5,435 nucleotides of DNA, taken from NCBI GenBank assembly GCA_025922795.1, contig JAICHC010000236.1, forward strand, positions 1 through 5,435, written 5' to 3'. The stretch is from Candidatus Binatia bacterium. Lineage in GTDB: Bacteria > Desulfobacterota_B > Binatia > UBA9968. The position numbers and the translations under genes are program-made. Every line of letters begins with the position of its first letter. Positions within the stretch are counted from its first letter, which is position 1. The notes beneath the pieces were generated by a model. That model had not been told where the DNA came from, did not search any database, and saw nothing but the letters and a program-made list of their open reading frames with translations. Below are positions 1 through 5,435 of the stretch, one piece after another.

Positions 1-243
1 AAACTCGGCAGCGATATAATCACGTGCGAGATCGATTCCAGACGTCCCGACGCCCCTGCCGGTAAGCTTCTCCGAGGCCAAATATTTCGCGTGCTTCGCG
101 AGATCATGTGCAATGGTCGGGGTTGAGACCTGAGGCGCCGGCTCCAGAGTCCAGCCGGTTAACGCCGCCGCGATCGTCCCGGCGAGCGCTAGGCCGACGA
201 GCGTCGTCCGCAGATACAATGGCATGCGTGATTTTGTTGTCAT
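1..243 (-). CDS. M28-family zinc aminopeptidase, N-terminal part (cut by left edge)
   Basis: Reading the minus strand from the ATG at 243 gives 81 codons with no stop before the edge. Residues 1-12 are basic (K4, R6, R12). A hydrophobic stretch follows at about 13-31 (LVGLALAGTIAAALTGW), so this looks like a signal peptide or membrane anchor for an exported protein. Residues 51-81 hold the pattern HAKYLASEKLTGRGVGTSG followed by IDLARDYIAAEF. This closely resembles the segment just after the signal peptide in secreted M28 peptidases, typically H-x-x-x-L-A-S-x-x-L-x-G-R-G-x-G-T-x-G. M28 enzymes are two-zinc exopeptidases that release N-terminal amino acids, often with an inserted PA domain. 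The zinc ligands would lie beyond the edge, so catalytic competence cannot be judged. There is no strong Shine-Dalgarno; a second ATG at codon 7 is an alternative start. The gene is divergent from the redoxin gene at 399. Confidence 0.8.
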   Translation of the reverse strand, partial: MTTKSRMPLYLRTTLVGLALAGTIAAALTGWTLEPAPQVSTPTIAHDLAKHAKYLASEKLTGRGVGTSGIDLARDYIAAEF

Positions 244-254
244 CTGACGAACTT

Positions 255-284
255 ACTCTAGCATGTTTGCGCGGGCTGGTTGAA
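255..284 (-). promoter_or_regulatory. possible promoter for the M28 peptidase gene
   Basis: On the minus strand TTCAAC (284-279) is followed after 18 bases by TAGAGT (260-255), which is preceded by TG one base upstream, an extended -10 arrangement. The match is moderate (four of six in the -10). It would leave a very short leader before the ATG at 243, so the assignment is weak. Confidence 0.3.
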
Positions 285-333
285 GGTAGCGCCGTCACGC
301 GCGCGCGTCCAATGTGAGGCTTATGCTGAGTTT

Positions 334-362
334 TTGCGGCGTTCGTTTGCAGGTGCTATAAA
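334..362 (+). promoter_or_regulatory. extended -10 sigma70-like promoter for the redoxin gene
   Basis: TTGCGG (334-339) and TATAAA (357-362) are separated by 17 bases. A TG lies at 354-355, one base upstream of the -10 hexamer, giving an extended -10 (TGCTATAAA). Transcription would start near 369 and leave a leader of about 30 bases carrying the GGAG ribosome-binding site at 388-391. It is the best promoter match in the window and suggests the short redoxin gene has its own transcript. Confidence 0.6.
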
Positions 363-398
363 TGCGACGGATGTTGATCTTACAAATGGAGAGCAAGG

Positions 399-632
399 AT
401 GGCTAATTCCGTGGTTGTCTATACTCAGCCGGGTTGAGGCCCGTGCCACAAAGAGGTGGAGTTTCTATCTCAAAAGGGCGTCGCTTTCGTCGAAAAAAAT
501 GTCCGCGCCGACAAGGCGGCATTGCAAGAGTTGCTCGATCTCGGCTTCCAGTCGACGCCGGTAACCATCATCGACGGCGAATCGGTGGTGGGCTTCGACC
601 AAGACAAGATCGTCAAGCTCTTGGGATTGTGA
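399..632 (+). CDS. glutaredoxin-like thiol-redox protein, probable selenoprotein (UGA at residue 13)
   Basis: The frame from ATG 399 encodes 77 residues if the TGA at 435-437 is read through; the terminating TGA is at 630-632. GGAG at 388-391, seven bases upstream, fixes the start. The protein begins MANSVVVYTQPG, then the UGA codon, then GPCHKEVEFL. The UGA therefore replaces the first cysteine of a UGPC (CxxC-type) redox motif, and C16 is the resolving cysteine. The cis-proline motif STPV is at 52-55 and the glutaredoxin-like IDGESVVGFD segment at 58-67, so the thioredoxin fold continues intact to the end. The length fits small NrdH/glutaredoxin proteins. From memory, public family models include a glutaredoxin-like (seleno)protein family called Uxx-star that this resembles. 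Likely role: cytoplasmic thiol-disulfide or peroxide-related reduction; the partner is unknown. TGA is unlikely to be generally reassigned, because this gene and the gene at 1878-2219 also end in TGA. The alternative is a pseudogene with a single nonsense mutation (TGC or TGT to TGA). Confidence 0.8.
435..437 (+). other. in-frame UGA, candidate selenocysteine codon
   Basis: This TGA is codon 13 of the glutaredoxin-like frame. It falls at the attacking cysteine position of the redox motif, directly before Gly-Pro-Cys. No other in-frame stop or frameshift occurs in the remaining 64 codons. Selenocysteine at the N-terminal position of a CxxC motif is a well-known selenoprotein arrangement. Insertion would need SelA, SelB, SelD and tRNA-Sec elsewhere in the genome; none is encoded here. 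Confidence 0.72.
439..479 (+). promoter_or_regulatory. candidate bacterial SECIS hairpin downstream of the UGA
   Basis: Two nested helices can form directly after the UGA. The outer helix pairs GCCC (439-442) with GGGC (476-479). The inner helix pairs CCAC (446-449) with GTGG (456-459) around the loop AAAGAG (450-455), which contains guanines. Bacterial SECIS elements are hairpins inside the coding region just after the UGA, with a guanine-containing apical loop recognised by SelB. Here the inner stem is only four pairs and its loop starts 12 bases after the UGA, closer than is usual, so the fold is suggestive only. Confidence 0.35.
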
Positions 633-991
633 AATGCAGTAGAAGGCATACGGGCTTTGCAGGGGCATGGCCCGTTGCCGTCAATTCCCACTGCCCGGCG
701 ACCCCGAAGCTGCCGGCCCGCCGTAGCCGATAAGTTTGGTCGCCACATCACCGGCTCGAGAGAAACGACGCGAATCTTCGAGAACCGCGCACTTCTGCCG
801 CAAGTCTCTGAGCAAATCCTTCCTACTCCCACTCGGAAGTCACGTAGGCGATGAAGTTAGCGAGGGTTGCGGCCGATCATCGAGGAGACTTTGACGATCG
901 AGCCGCTCTTTGCTTCGCTCAAACCAAGAAAGCGGACTTGAGGCGGCCTTCGTGAGGCGATACAAGATCCAGGACGAGGGAGGATCGGCCG
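633..991. other. 359-base intergenic stretch with no recognisable gene
   Basis: No frame here combines a ribosome-binding site, a start and a recognisable protein. Short open frames exist on both strands but look like chance. On the minus strand, fragments in two adjacent frames (roughly 940-815) read in a somewhat protein-like way and end at a TAG near 828-830, which could be an eroded gene end, but nothing identifiable remains. Weak dyads (for example CTCGA/TCGAG near 753-783) lack a T-tract and are not convincing terminators. The last 15 bases contain the ribosome-binding site of the next gene. Confidence 0.55.
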
Positions 992-1876
992 ATGGACGTA
1001 TTGAGCATTACTGGTTATTTACGCAGGACCCCGCATGTCGTGGCGGAGCACAAGGGTTTTTTCGCCAGGGAAAATCTCGAAGTGAGATTTCACGAAACCA
1101 CCTACGCGCCGGATCACAATCGCGGCATGGCGGAGGGGCGCTGGGATTTTACCCTGAGCAGCGCGGATACGATGATCGCCCGGACGACCGCCGACGGCGT
1201 CGACTACATGCTATTCATGCAGGCCGAGGAGGGTTTGAGCGCCTATCTGGTTGGCCAGCCCGGAATCGATGCGATTGAACAATTGCGCGGTAAATTATTG
1301 GCCGGCGATCCCGGTGATTCCAATCTCGATCTTATCCGCAAGAAGATTCTGCGCACCCATGGCATGGAGGACAGCGAGTATAATATCGAAATCATCGGCA
1401 GCTCGCCGGTGCGTTTGCAGGCGTTTCTCGAGCGCCGCGTCGCCGCGGCGATGCTGACGCCGCCGGCTTCGGATAAGGCACTGGCTGCCGGCGGAGTGCT
1501 GCTCGCGAATTCGGAAGATTACGTGCCTGGTTGGCCGCTCACTTGCGGTTGGACTTTGCGCCGCTGGCTGCTCGATCATCGCGAGCGGGTCGTCCGTTTC
1601 ATCCGCGCGTGGGCCGCGGCCACCGATTGGCTGCTTCTGCCTGGAAACCGGGAAGAAACTGTCGCGCTGATGATGGACAAGGAAAAGCTCACGCGCAACG
1701 CGGCTGAGGACGCATACTGCAAAGTCGTGCCAAAGGCGAGGATTAACCCGGAGGCATTAACCAGGGTGATCGCTCTCCGTAAAGAGATGGGCGTCTATAA
1801 GCCGCCCTTCGACCCGCCCGAGCGATTTTATGACGCGAGTTATTGGTCCGAGGCAACCGGACTGCCGGCACACTAG
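992..1876 (+). CDS. SsuA/THI5 (NMT1)-like periplasmic-binding-fold protein without signal peptide
   Basis: The protein has 294 residues. GGGAGGA (978-984), seven bases before ATG 992, fixes the start, and an in-frame TGA at 953-955 excludes an upstream signal peptide. The opening strand MDVLSITGYL, then HKGFFARENLEVRFHE (20-35), is the usual beginning of NMT1/THI5/SsuA-type substrate-binding folds (helix, G-F-F/Y, x-x-x-x-L-x-V). The segment GRWDFTLSSADTMIA (49-63) and the L-R-G-K-x-L-A-G-D-P-G-D-S-N-L motif (98-112) also fit. The second lobe includes an R-W-L-x-D-H-R-E-R-V-V-R-F-I-R-A helix (190-205). Relatives usually deliver sulfonates, nitrate, pyrimidine precursors or aromatic compounds to ABC importers; no permease or ATPase gene is adjacent. 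Without an export signal it may be cytoplasmic, as THI5-like enzymes or ligand sensors are. The substrate cannot be read from sequence. Confidence 0.82.
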   Translation: MDVLSITGYLRRTPHVVAEHKGFFARENLEVRFHETTYAPDHNRGMAEGRWDFTLSSADTMIARTTADGVDYMLFMQAEEGLSAYLVGQPGIDAIEQLRGKLLAGDPGDSNLDLIRKKILRTHGMEDSEYNIEIIGSSPVRLQAFLERRVAAAMLTPPASDKALAAGGVLLANSEDYVPGWPLTCGWTLRRWLLDHRERVVRFIRAWAAATDWLLLPGNREETVALMMDKEKLTRNAAEDAYCKVVPKARINPEALTRVIALRKEMGVYKPPFDPPERFYDASYWSEATGLPAH

Positions 1877-1877
1877 C

Positions 1878-2219
1878 TCACTGGCTTATGAGCGAGCGCA
1901 GCAGCATATTGACGAGGCTCAGGACAATAGCGCCGAAAAATGCCGAGAAAAAATTCGCAACGTGGAAGCCCGGAACCATGGCTGCGGCCAGCTGCAGCAT
2001 GAAGGCATTGATGATTAGCCAGAAAAGCCCAAGAGTGAGCAGAGTCAGGGGCAAGGTGATGATCTTGAGCAGAAGCCCGAGCGTCGCATTGATAAGGCCG
2101 ATTGCGATGGGCGCGACGAGCGCGCTGCCCAACCCTTCGACTTCGATGCCGGGAAAGAGGAAAGCAACGATCAGCAAACTGCCCGCGCTGATGAACCAAT
2201 GAATCAGCAGATCGCCCAT
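1878..2219 (-). CDS. phage holin family / YvlD-type four-helix membrane protein
   Basis: A 113-residue, very hydrophobic protein read from the ATG at 2219 to a TGA at 1880-1878. Four membrane segments are visible, at about residues 4-22, 30-52, 55-78 and 88-108. The stretch LPLTLLTLGLFWLIINAFML (56-75) is the hallmark of the family annotated as phage holin family protein, membrane protein YvlD or 4-TMS (Pfam PF04020 from memory). Despite the name, these are mostly chromosomal inner-membrane proteins of unknown function, linked to envelope stress in Bacillus, and nothing phage-like lies nearby. An in-frame TAG nine bases upstream makes this ATG the earliest start; its Shine-Dalgarno is weak. 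The gene is convergent with the one at 992-1876, with one base between stop codons. Confidence 0.88.
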   Translation of the reverse strand: MGDLLIHWFISAGSLLIVAFLFPGIEVEGLGSALVAPIAIGLINATLGLLLKIITLPLTLLTLGLFWLIINAFMLQLAAAMVPGFHVANFFSAFFGAIVLSLVNMLLRSLISQ

Positions 2220-2314
2220 GAGTATCTAAGCTAGCAAAGTGTCCGTGGTGAGACAATCGCGTCGCGCGAGTCTTGCGCAGGAATTTGCAGAATGTAAGTA
2301 TTGGACCAGTTCCA

Positions 2315-2333
2315 CCTCTCATGAAAAAGGAGG
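2315..2333 (+). promoter_or_regulatory. hairpin that could mask the aldolase ribosome-binding site
   Basis: The aldolase Shine-Dalgarno AGGAGG occupies 2328-2333, five bases before ATG 2339. Just upstream, CCTCT (2315-2319) can pair with GGAGG (2329-2333) across a nine-base loop (2320-2328), the last pair being G-U. This would hide the ribosome-binding site and could tune translation. Five pairs is a short helix, so it may be chance. It also shows why the start is 2339 rather than the in-frame ATGs at 2273 or 2321, neither of which has a Shine-Dalgarno. Confidence 0.35.
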
Positions 2334-2338
2334 ACGCC

Positions 2339-3358
2339 ATGTCGAAGCAGGAATTAGAGCAAGTCGCTCGCGGGCTGGTGGCCCAAGGCAAGGGAGTACT
2401 CGCCGCCGACGAGAGCATGGGCACGATTAAACGACGGTTCGATAGTATCAAAATTGAATCCAACGAAGACAACAGGCGGGCTTACCGCGATATGCTTTTC
2501 ACTACCAAGGGGATCGAGGAGGCGATCAGCGGCGTCATCCTGTTCGATGAGACTATCCGGACTAAGTCGAACGACGGCACGCCATTTCCCCAGCTGCTCG
2601 CTAAAAAGGGCATCCTGCCGGGCATCAAAGTCGACAAAGGGCCGGTGGAGATTCCATTTTTTCCCGGGGAGACGGTCACGGAAGGCTTGGACGGATTGCG
2701 TGCGCGCATCAAAGAATACAAAGAGCTTGGGGCGAAATTCGCCAAGTGGCGCGCAGTGATTACAATCGGCGACGGCATTCCCACGTACACCTGTTTGTCG
2801 GCCAACGCCGAAGCGCTGGCGCGTTACGCCGCGATCTGTCAGGAGGGCGGGATCGTGCCGATCGTTGAACCGGAAGTTTTGCTCGATGGCAACCATAGTA
2901 TTGAACGCAGCCAGGAAGTGACCGAACACACTCTCAAGGTCACCTTCACGGCGCTTTATTTGCATCGAATCCACTTCGAAGGAATGATTCTCAAGCCCAG
3001 CATGGTGGTTTCCGGCAAGGACAATCCCAGACAAGCCGGAATTGCTGAAGTGGCTGAACGCACCATCCAGTGCTTAAAGCGCACGGTTCCGGCGGCGGTC
3101 CCGGGCATTGCCTTCCTATCCGGTGGACAAAGCGCCGTGAGCGCGACTGAACATCTCAACGCCATGAACCAAATGGGTCCGCTGCCTTGGCAGGTAAGTT
3201 TTTCTTATGCGCGCGCGCTGCAGGATCCGGCGCTCAAGGCATGGAAGGGCGAGTCGGCTAACATTGCCGCGGCGCAAAAGATTTTTTATCACCGGGCCAA
3301 GATGAACAGCGCCGCTAGATCGGGAAGCTACAACAAACAGATGGAGGCGGCTGCGTAG
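2339..3358 (+). CDS. class I fructose-bisphosphate aldolase
   Basis: A 339-residue Schiff-base aldolase that cleaves fructose 1,6-bisphosphate to dihydroxyacetone phosphate and glyceraldehyde 3-phosphate, in the cytoplasm, for glycolysis and gluconeogenesis. It aligns with animal/plant-type class I enzymes. The AADES motif gives D24 (rabbit D33), GIKVDKG gives K97 (K107), FAKWR gives K136 (K146) and VEPE gives E177 (E187). The Schiff-base lysine in GMILKPSMVV is K219 (K229), SGGQS starts at S261 (S271), and FSYARAL gives R292 (near R303). Spacing between these residues matches the rabbit enzyme closely, so it should be active. The C-terminus ends in EAAA and lacks the terminal tyrosine of the vertebrate enzymes; the usual SYGRAL reads SYARAL. 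AGGAGG at 2328-2333 sets the start and discards a 22-codon upstream extension. It is divergent from the gene at 2219, and a GFA-family gene follows after 25 bases. Symbols such as fda or fba are used for such genes; none is certain here. Confidence 0.95.
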   Translation: MSKQELEQVARGLVAQGKGVLAADESMGTIKRRFDSIKIESNEDNRRAYRDMLFTTKGIEEAISGVILFDETIRTKSNDGTPFPQLLAKKGILPGIKVDKGPVEIPFFPGETVTEGLDGLRARIKEYKELGAKFAKWRAVITIGDGIPTYTCLSANAEALARYAAICQEGGIVPIVEPEVLLDGNHSIERSQEVTEHTLKVTFTALYLHRIHFEGMILKPSMVVSGKDNPRQAGIAEVAERTIQCLKRTVPAAVPGIAFLSGGQSAVSATEHLNAMNQMGPLPWQVSFSYARALQDPALKAWKGESANIAAAQKIFYHRAKMNSAARSGSYNKQMEAAA

Positions 3359-3383
3359 CTCGTGCCAGCTTTTCGCGGCAACC

Positions 3384-3767
3384 ATGATCCGACATAGCGG
3401 CGGGTGTCATTGCGGTCGAGTGCGCTTCGAGATCACGGCGCCGGCCGAGATCGAAGTCGGCGAGTGCAACTGTTCGATCTGCACCAAGAGCGGGTTTCTC
3501 CATCTGATCGTCCCTAAGTCTCGCTTCGAGTTAATTCACGGCGAGGAAGAACTGACGACTTACACGTTCAACACTAGAGTTGCCAAACATCTGTTTTGCA
3601 AGGTTTGCGGCGTCAAATCGTTTTACATCCCGCGTTCCAATCCCGACGGCTACAGCGTCAATGCGCGCTGCTTGGATCCGGGCACGGTCAAGCGGATCCG
3701 CGTCAATCAATTCGACGGCGTGAACTGGGAGGACCATGCGGCCGAGCTGGCGGAACTTTCCAAATAG
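3384..3767 (+). CDS. GFA/CENP-V family zinc protein (glutathione-dependent formaldehyde-activating enzyme-like)
   Basis: A 127-residue protein with the full cysteine set of the GFA fold: GGCHCG (C8, C10), ECNCSIC (C28, C30, C33) and FCKVCG (C72, C75). In characterised Gfa one zinc is bound by four cysteines, equivalent to C8, C10, C72 and C75, and a second by the C-x-C-x-x-C group, so both sites look intact. The founding member was proposed to speed S-hydroxymethylglutathione formation from formaldehyde, but most family members have unknown substrates, so the activity is not established. The gene begins 25 bases after the aldolase stop with no recognisable Shine-Dalgarno before ATG 3384. That suggests co-transcription and possibly translation reinitiation. 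No formaldehyde dehydrogenase gene is nearby. It ends at TAG 3765-3767. Confidence 0.9.
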   Translation: MIRHSGGCHCGRVRFEITAPAEIEVGECNCSICTKSGFLHLIVPKSRFELIHGEEELTTYTFNTRVAKHLFCKVCGVKSFYIPRSNPDGYSVNARCLDPGTVKRIRVNQFDGVNWEDHAAELAELSK

Positions 3768-3823
3768 TCGCGGCCCTGTCGTGTTGCTGGCGAGCATGCG
3801 ACATTTATAACCGTTCGCGTGAT

Positions 3824-3853
3824 TTGACAGCTTGTGCGAAACGAATTTACAGA
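3824..3853 (+). promoter_or_regulatory. possible promoter for the amidohydrolase gene
   Basis: A perfect TTGACA (3824-3829) is followed at 18 bases by TACAGA (3848-3853), a weak -10 (three of six). A second candidate overlaps upstream: TTGCTG (3784-3789), 16 bases, then TATAAC (3806-3811), with a good -10 and a weak -35. Either would leave a leader ending in the AGGAGG at 3886-3891. The 129-base gap after the GFA gene supports separate transcription of the amidohydrolase. Confidence 0.35.
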
Positions 3854-3896
3854 CTAAAGTTCTTCGCTTAAGAGATTAAAGGTTCAGGAGGTTGCC

Positions 3897-5435
3897 ATGA
3901 CTTACGATCTGATTATCCGGGGCGGGCGCGTTGTCGACGGCTCGGGTTTGCCTTCCTATGTCGCTGATGTCGGTATTAAGGACGGAAAAATAGCTGAAAT
4001 CGGGCGCTTGAAAGACGCGGCGGCACGGACCATCGACGCCTCCGGCTTGGCGGTGTCGCCCGGCTTTATCGATCATCACACGCACTTGGATGCACAAATG
4101 CTCTGGGACCCCTACGGTACCTGCGAGCCCCAGCATGGTATTACCTCGGTGGTGATGGGTAACTGCGGTCTGTCTTTGGCGCCGCGCAGATCGGGTACCG
4201 AAGATGCGATCGTCAAGAGCTTCGTGCGGGTGGAAGCGATGCCGCGCATCGCCTTGGAGCAGGGCGTCAAGTGGAATTGGCACAGTTACGGCGAATACCT
4301 CGACAACTTCGAGGGAAAGGTCGGTATCAATGTCGGCGGGCTTGTCGGCCATATCGCGGTGCGCCATGACGCCATGGGCGAAGAAGCAGTCGAGCGCAGC
4401 GCAACCGGCGCGGAAGTGCAAAAAATGCGCGGCCTGGTGTTGGACGCCATGGAAGGCGGCGCGCTCGGGATGTCAACCAACCGAAACGATCGTCACATGC
4501 GCGAGGACGGCAAGCCTGTGGCCAGCCGCTTGGCGGACGACGAAGAATTTTTTGCCCTGTGTGATGTCCTAGCTGAGCGCAATGCCGGCGTGATCGAAAC
4601 CATTCTCGGCCGCAACAAGATCGAGCATTTCAAGTGGTACCACGAGTTGGCCAAGAGGACGCAGCGGCCGATTCTCTGGCAAAGCCTGCAGCACCGTTGG
4701 GCCGAGCCCAACCTGTGGCGTGAACAGCTGGATGCCGTCGAGCCGATCTTCAAGGCCGGCTATCAAGCCTACGGCTTGTCGCACACGGTGCCGCTGGTAC
4801 GCCATTTTACTCTTAAAGACTGCCAAATCTTCGACGAGTTCCCAACCTGGAAGAATTTGATGTTTCTTCCGGTGGAAGTGCGCAAGCAGGCCTTCGCCGA
4901 TGCTGAAACGCGAAAGAAACTGCTGGCAGAGCTGAACGATTCGCGGCCGACCAACTTCCATAAACGTTGGGACATTCCCAAGGTCGAAAAAACATTCAGG
5001 CCAGAAAACCAAAAATACACCGGTAAGACGATTGCCGAGTTGGCCGAGATGCGTAATCAAGCGCCGTTGGATGCATTCCTCGATCTCGCGCTGGAAGAAA
5101 ATCTCGAAACGATTTTTTGGAACGCCAACAACGGCGGCGATTGGAATGCCATGGGTGAGATCTTGCGAAGCCCGTACGTTCTCATTGGCACCTCGGACGC
5201 CGGAGCTCACGTGCTGTTTGGCGCCGACTTCGGTTACGGCACGATTCTGCTCGGCTTGTGGGTGCGGGAGCGCCAGGTCATGACGCTTGAGCAGGCCATC
5301 CATAAATTGACTTTTCACCCCGCCTCGATCTTCGGATTGCAGGACCGCGGTTTGTTGCGCTCCGGCTACGCCGCCGATATCGCCGTCTTCGATCCCAAAA
5401 CGGTTCACGCTGAAGAACCCGAATGGGCCAATGAT
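3897..5435 (+). CDS. N-acyl-D-amino-acid deacylase-like amidohydrolase (cut by right edge)
   Basis: 513 codons are present with no stop. AGGAGG (3886-3891), five bases upstream, fixes ATG 3897. The start MTYDLIIRGGRVVDGSG and GFIDHHTHLDAQ (57-68) give the amidohydrolase metal motif H61-x-H63. MGNCG places C90 where D-aminoacylases have a bridging cysteine ligand. GTSDAGAH (431-438) supplies the catalytic-type aspartate D434. The tail RGLLRSGYAADIAVFDP (484-500) is the typical return to the beta-sandwich, so probably only some tens of residues are missing. Classical enzymes hydrolyse N-acyl-D-amino acids with zinc; many relatives act on other amides or cyclic ureides, so the substrate is open. 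The region where classical D-aminoacylases carry a central histidine motif (I-S-H-H-K type) reads PILWQSLQHR (258-267), a divergence that may mark a different subfamily. The protein is probably cytoplasmic; no signal peptide is seen. Confidence 0.88.
   Translation, partial: MTYDLIIRGGRVVDGSGLPSYVADVGIKDGKIAEIGRLKDAAARTIDASGLAVSPGFIDHHTHLDAQMLWDPYGTCEPQHGITSVVMGNCGLSLAPRRSGTEDAIVKSFVRVEAMPRIALEQGVKWNWHSYGEYLDNFEGKVGINVGGLVGHIAVRHDAMGEEAVERSATGAEVQKMRGLVLDAMEGGALGMSTNRNDRHMREDGKPVASRLADDEEFFALCDVLAERNAGVIETILGRNKIEHFKWYHELAKRTQRPILWQSLQHRWAEPNLWREQLDAVEPIFKAGYQAYGLSHTVPLVRHFTLKDCQIFDEFPTWKNLMFLPVEVRKQAFADAETRKKLLAELNDSRPTNFHKRWDIPKVEKTFRPENQKYTGKTIAELAEMRNQAPLDAFLDLALEENLETIFWNANNGGDWNAMGEILRSPYVLIGTSDAGAHVLFGADFGYGTILLGLWVRERQVMTLEQAIHKLTFHPASIFGLQDRGLLRSGYAADIAVFDPKTVHAEEPEWAND

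Noticed and set aside
435..437. Genome-wide reassignment of TGA to Trp or Gly
   Set aside because: Trp is encoded by TGG throughout the window, and TGA is used as a natural stop at 630-632 and for the gene ending at 1878.
481..497. Second hairpin TTTC-GTC-GAAA as a SECIS candidate
   Set aside because: Its loop begins with G, but it lies about 50 bases downstream of the UGA, beyond the usual bacterial SECIS distance, and has only four weak pairs.
280..564. 94-codon plus-strand frame overlapping the redoxin gene in another frame
   Set aside because: Its translation is rich in Ser and Arg without any domain, whereas the overlapping frame from 399 reads as a glutaredoxin and has a good ribosome-binding site.
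910..1278. 122-codon plus-strand frame overlapping the start of the substrate-binding-like gene
   Set aside because: Its Arg/Gly-rich translation has no domain and it is out of frame with the clear SsuA/THI5-like protein.
1873..2472. 199-codon minus-strand frame overlapping both the YvlD-type gene and the aldolase start
   Set aside because: It is out of frame with the obvious four-helix membrane protein and crosses the divergent promoter region; its translation is low-complexity and Arg/His-rich, typical of a shadow frame.
2354..3034. 226-codon open frame on the minus strand inside the aldolase gene
   Set aside because: It lies entirely opposite conserved aldolase catalytic segments and has no family signature of its own.
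3768..3803. GTCGC / GCGAC dyad after the GFA gene as a terminator
   Set aside because: It has only five pairs around a loop of more than 25 bases, and only ATTTAT follows rather than a T-tract.
4569..5408. 279-codon open frame on the minus strand inside the amidohydrolase gene
   Set aside because: It is antisense to a frame with clear amidohydrolase motifs (HTH, GTSDAGAH, ADIAVFDP). It shows no recognisable domain and is a common artefact of GC-rich coding DNA.

Overview
The window carries seven protein-coding genes, two of them cut by the window edges, at high density and roughly 55-60% GC (estimated by eye). Ribosome-binding sites are Gram-negative-like. The mix is an exported M28 peptidase, a glutaredoxin-like selenoprotein candidate, an orphan SsuA/THI5-type binding protein, a YvlD-type membrane protein, class I aldolase, a GFA zinc protein and a D-aminoacylase-like amidohydrolase. 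It suggests an uncultured environmental proteobacterium-like lineage such as Deltaproteobacteria/Desulfobacterota or Binatota. That assignment is inference from gene content. There are no rRNA, tRNA, CRISPR or insertion-sequence signals.

Layout. Positions 1-243 on the minus strand hold the N-terminus of an M28-type peptidase. A divergent promoter region (244-398) separates it from a 77-codon glutaredoxin-like gene (399-632, plus). That gene has an in-frame UGA exactly where the first redox cysteine of the CxxC motif should be. Positions 633-991 show no convincing gene. A substrate-binding-like protein without a signal peptide (992-1876, plus) meets a four-helix membrane protein (1878-2219, minus) tail to tail with one base between the stop codons. 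A 119-base divergent gap leads to class I fructose-bisphosphate aldolase (2339-3358), followed 25 bases later by a GFA-family zinc protein (3384-3767). A D-aminoacylase-like amidohydrolase starts at 3897 and runs off the right edge.

The most notable item is the probable selenoprotein. The TGA sits at the catalytic position, the frame stays open and glutaredoxin-like for 64 codons after it, a good Shine-Dalgarno and an extended -10 promoter precede it, and a modest nested hairpin follows it. A simple nonsense mutation is the main alternative. Apart from a possible aldolase-GFA transcription unit, the genes look like independent housekeeping or accessory units rather than one pathway.
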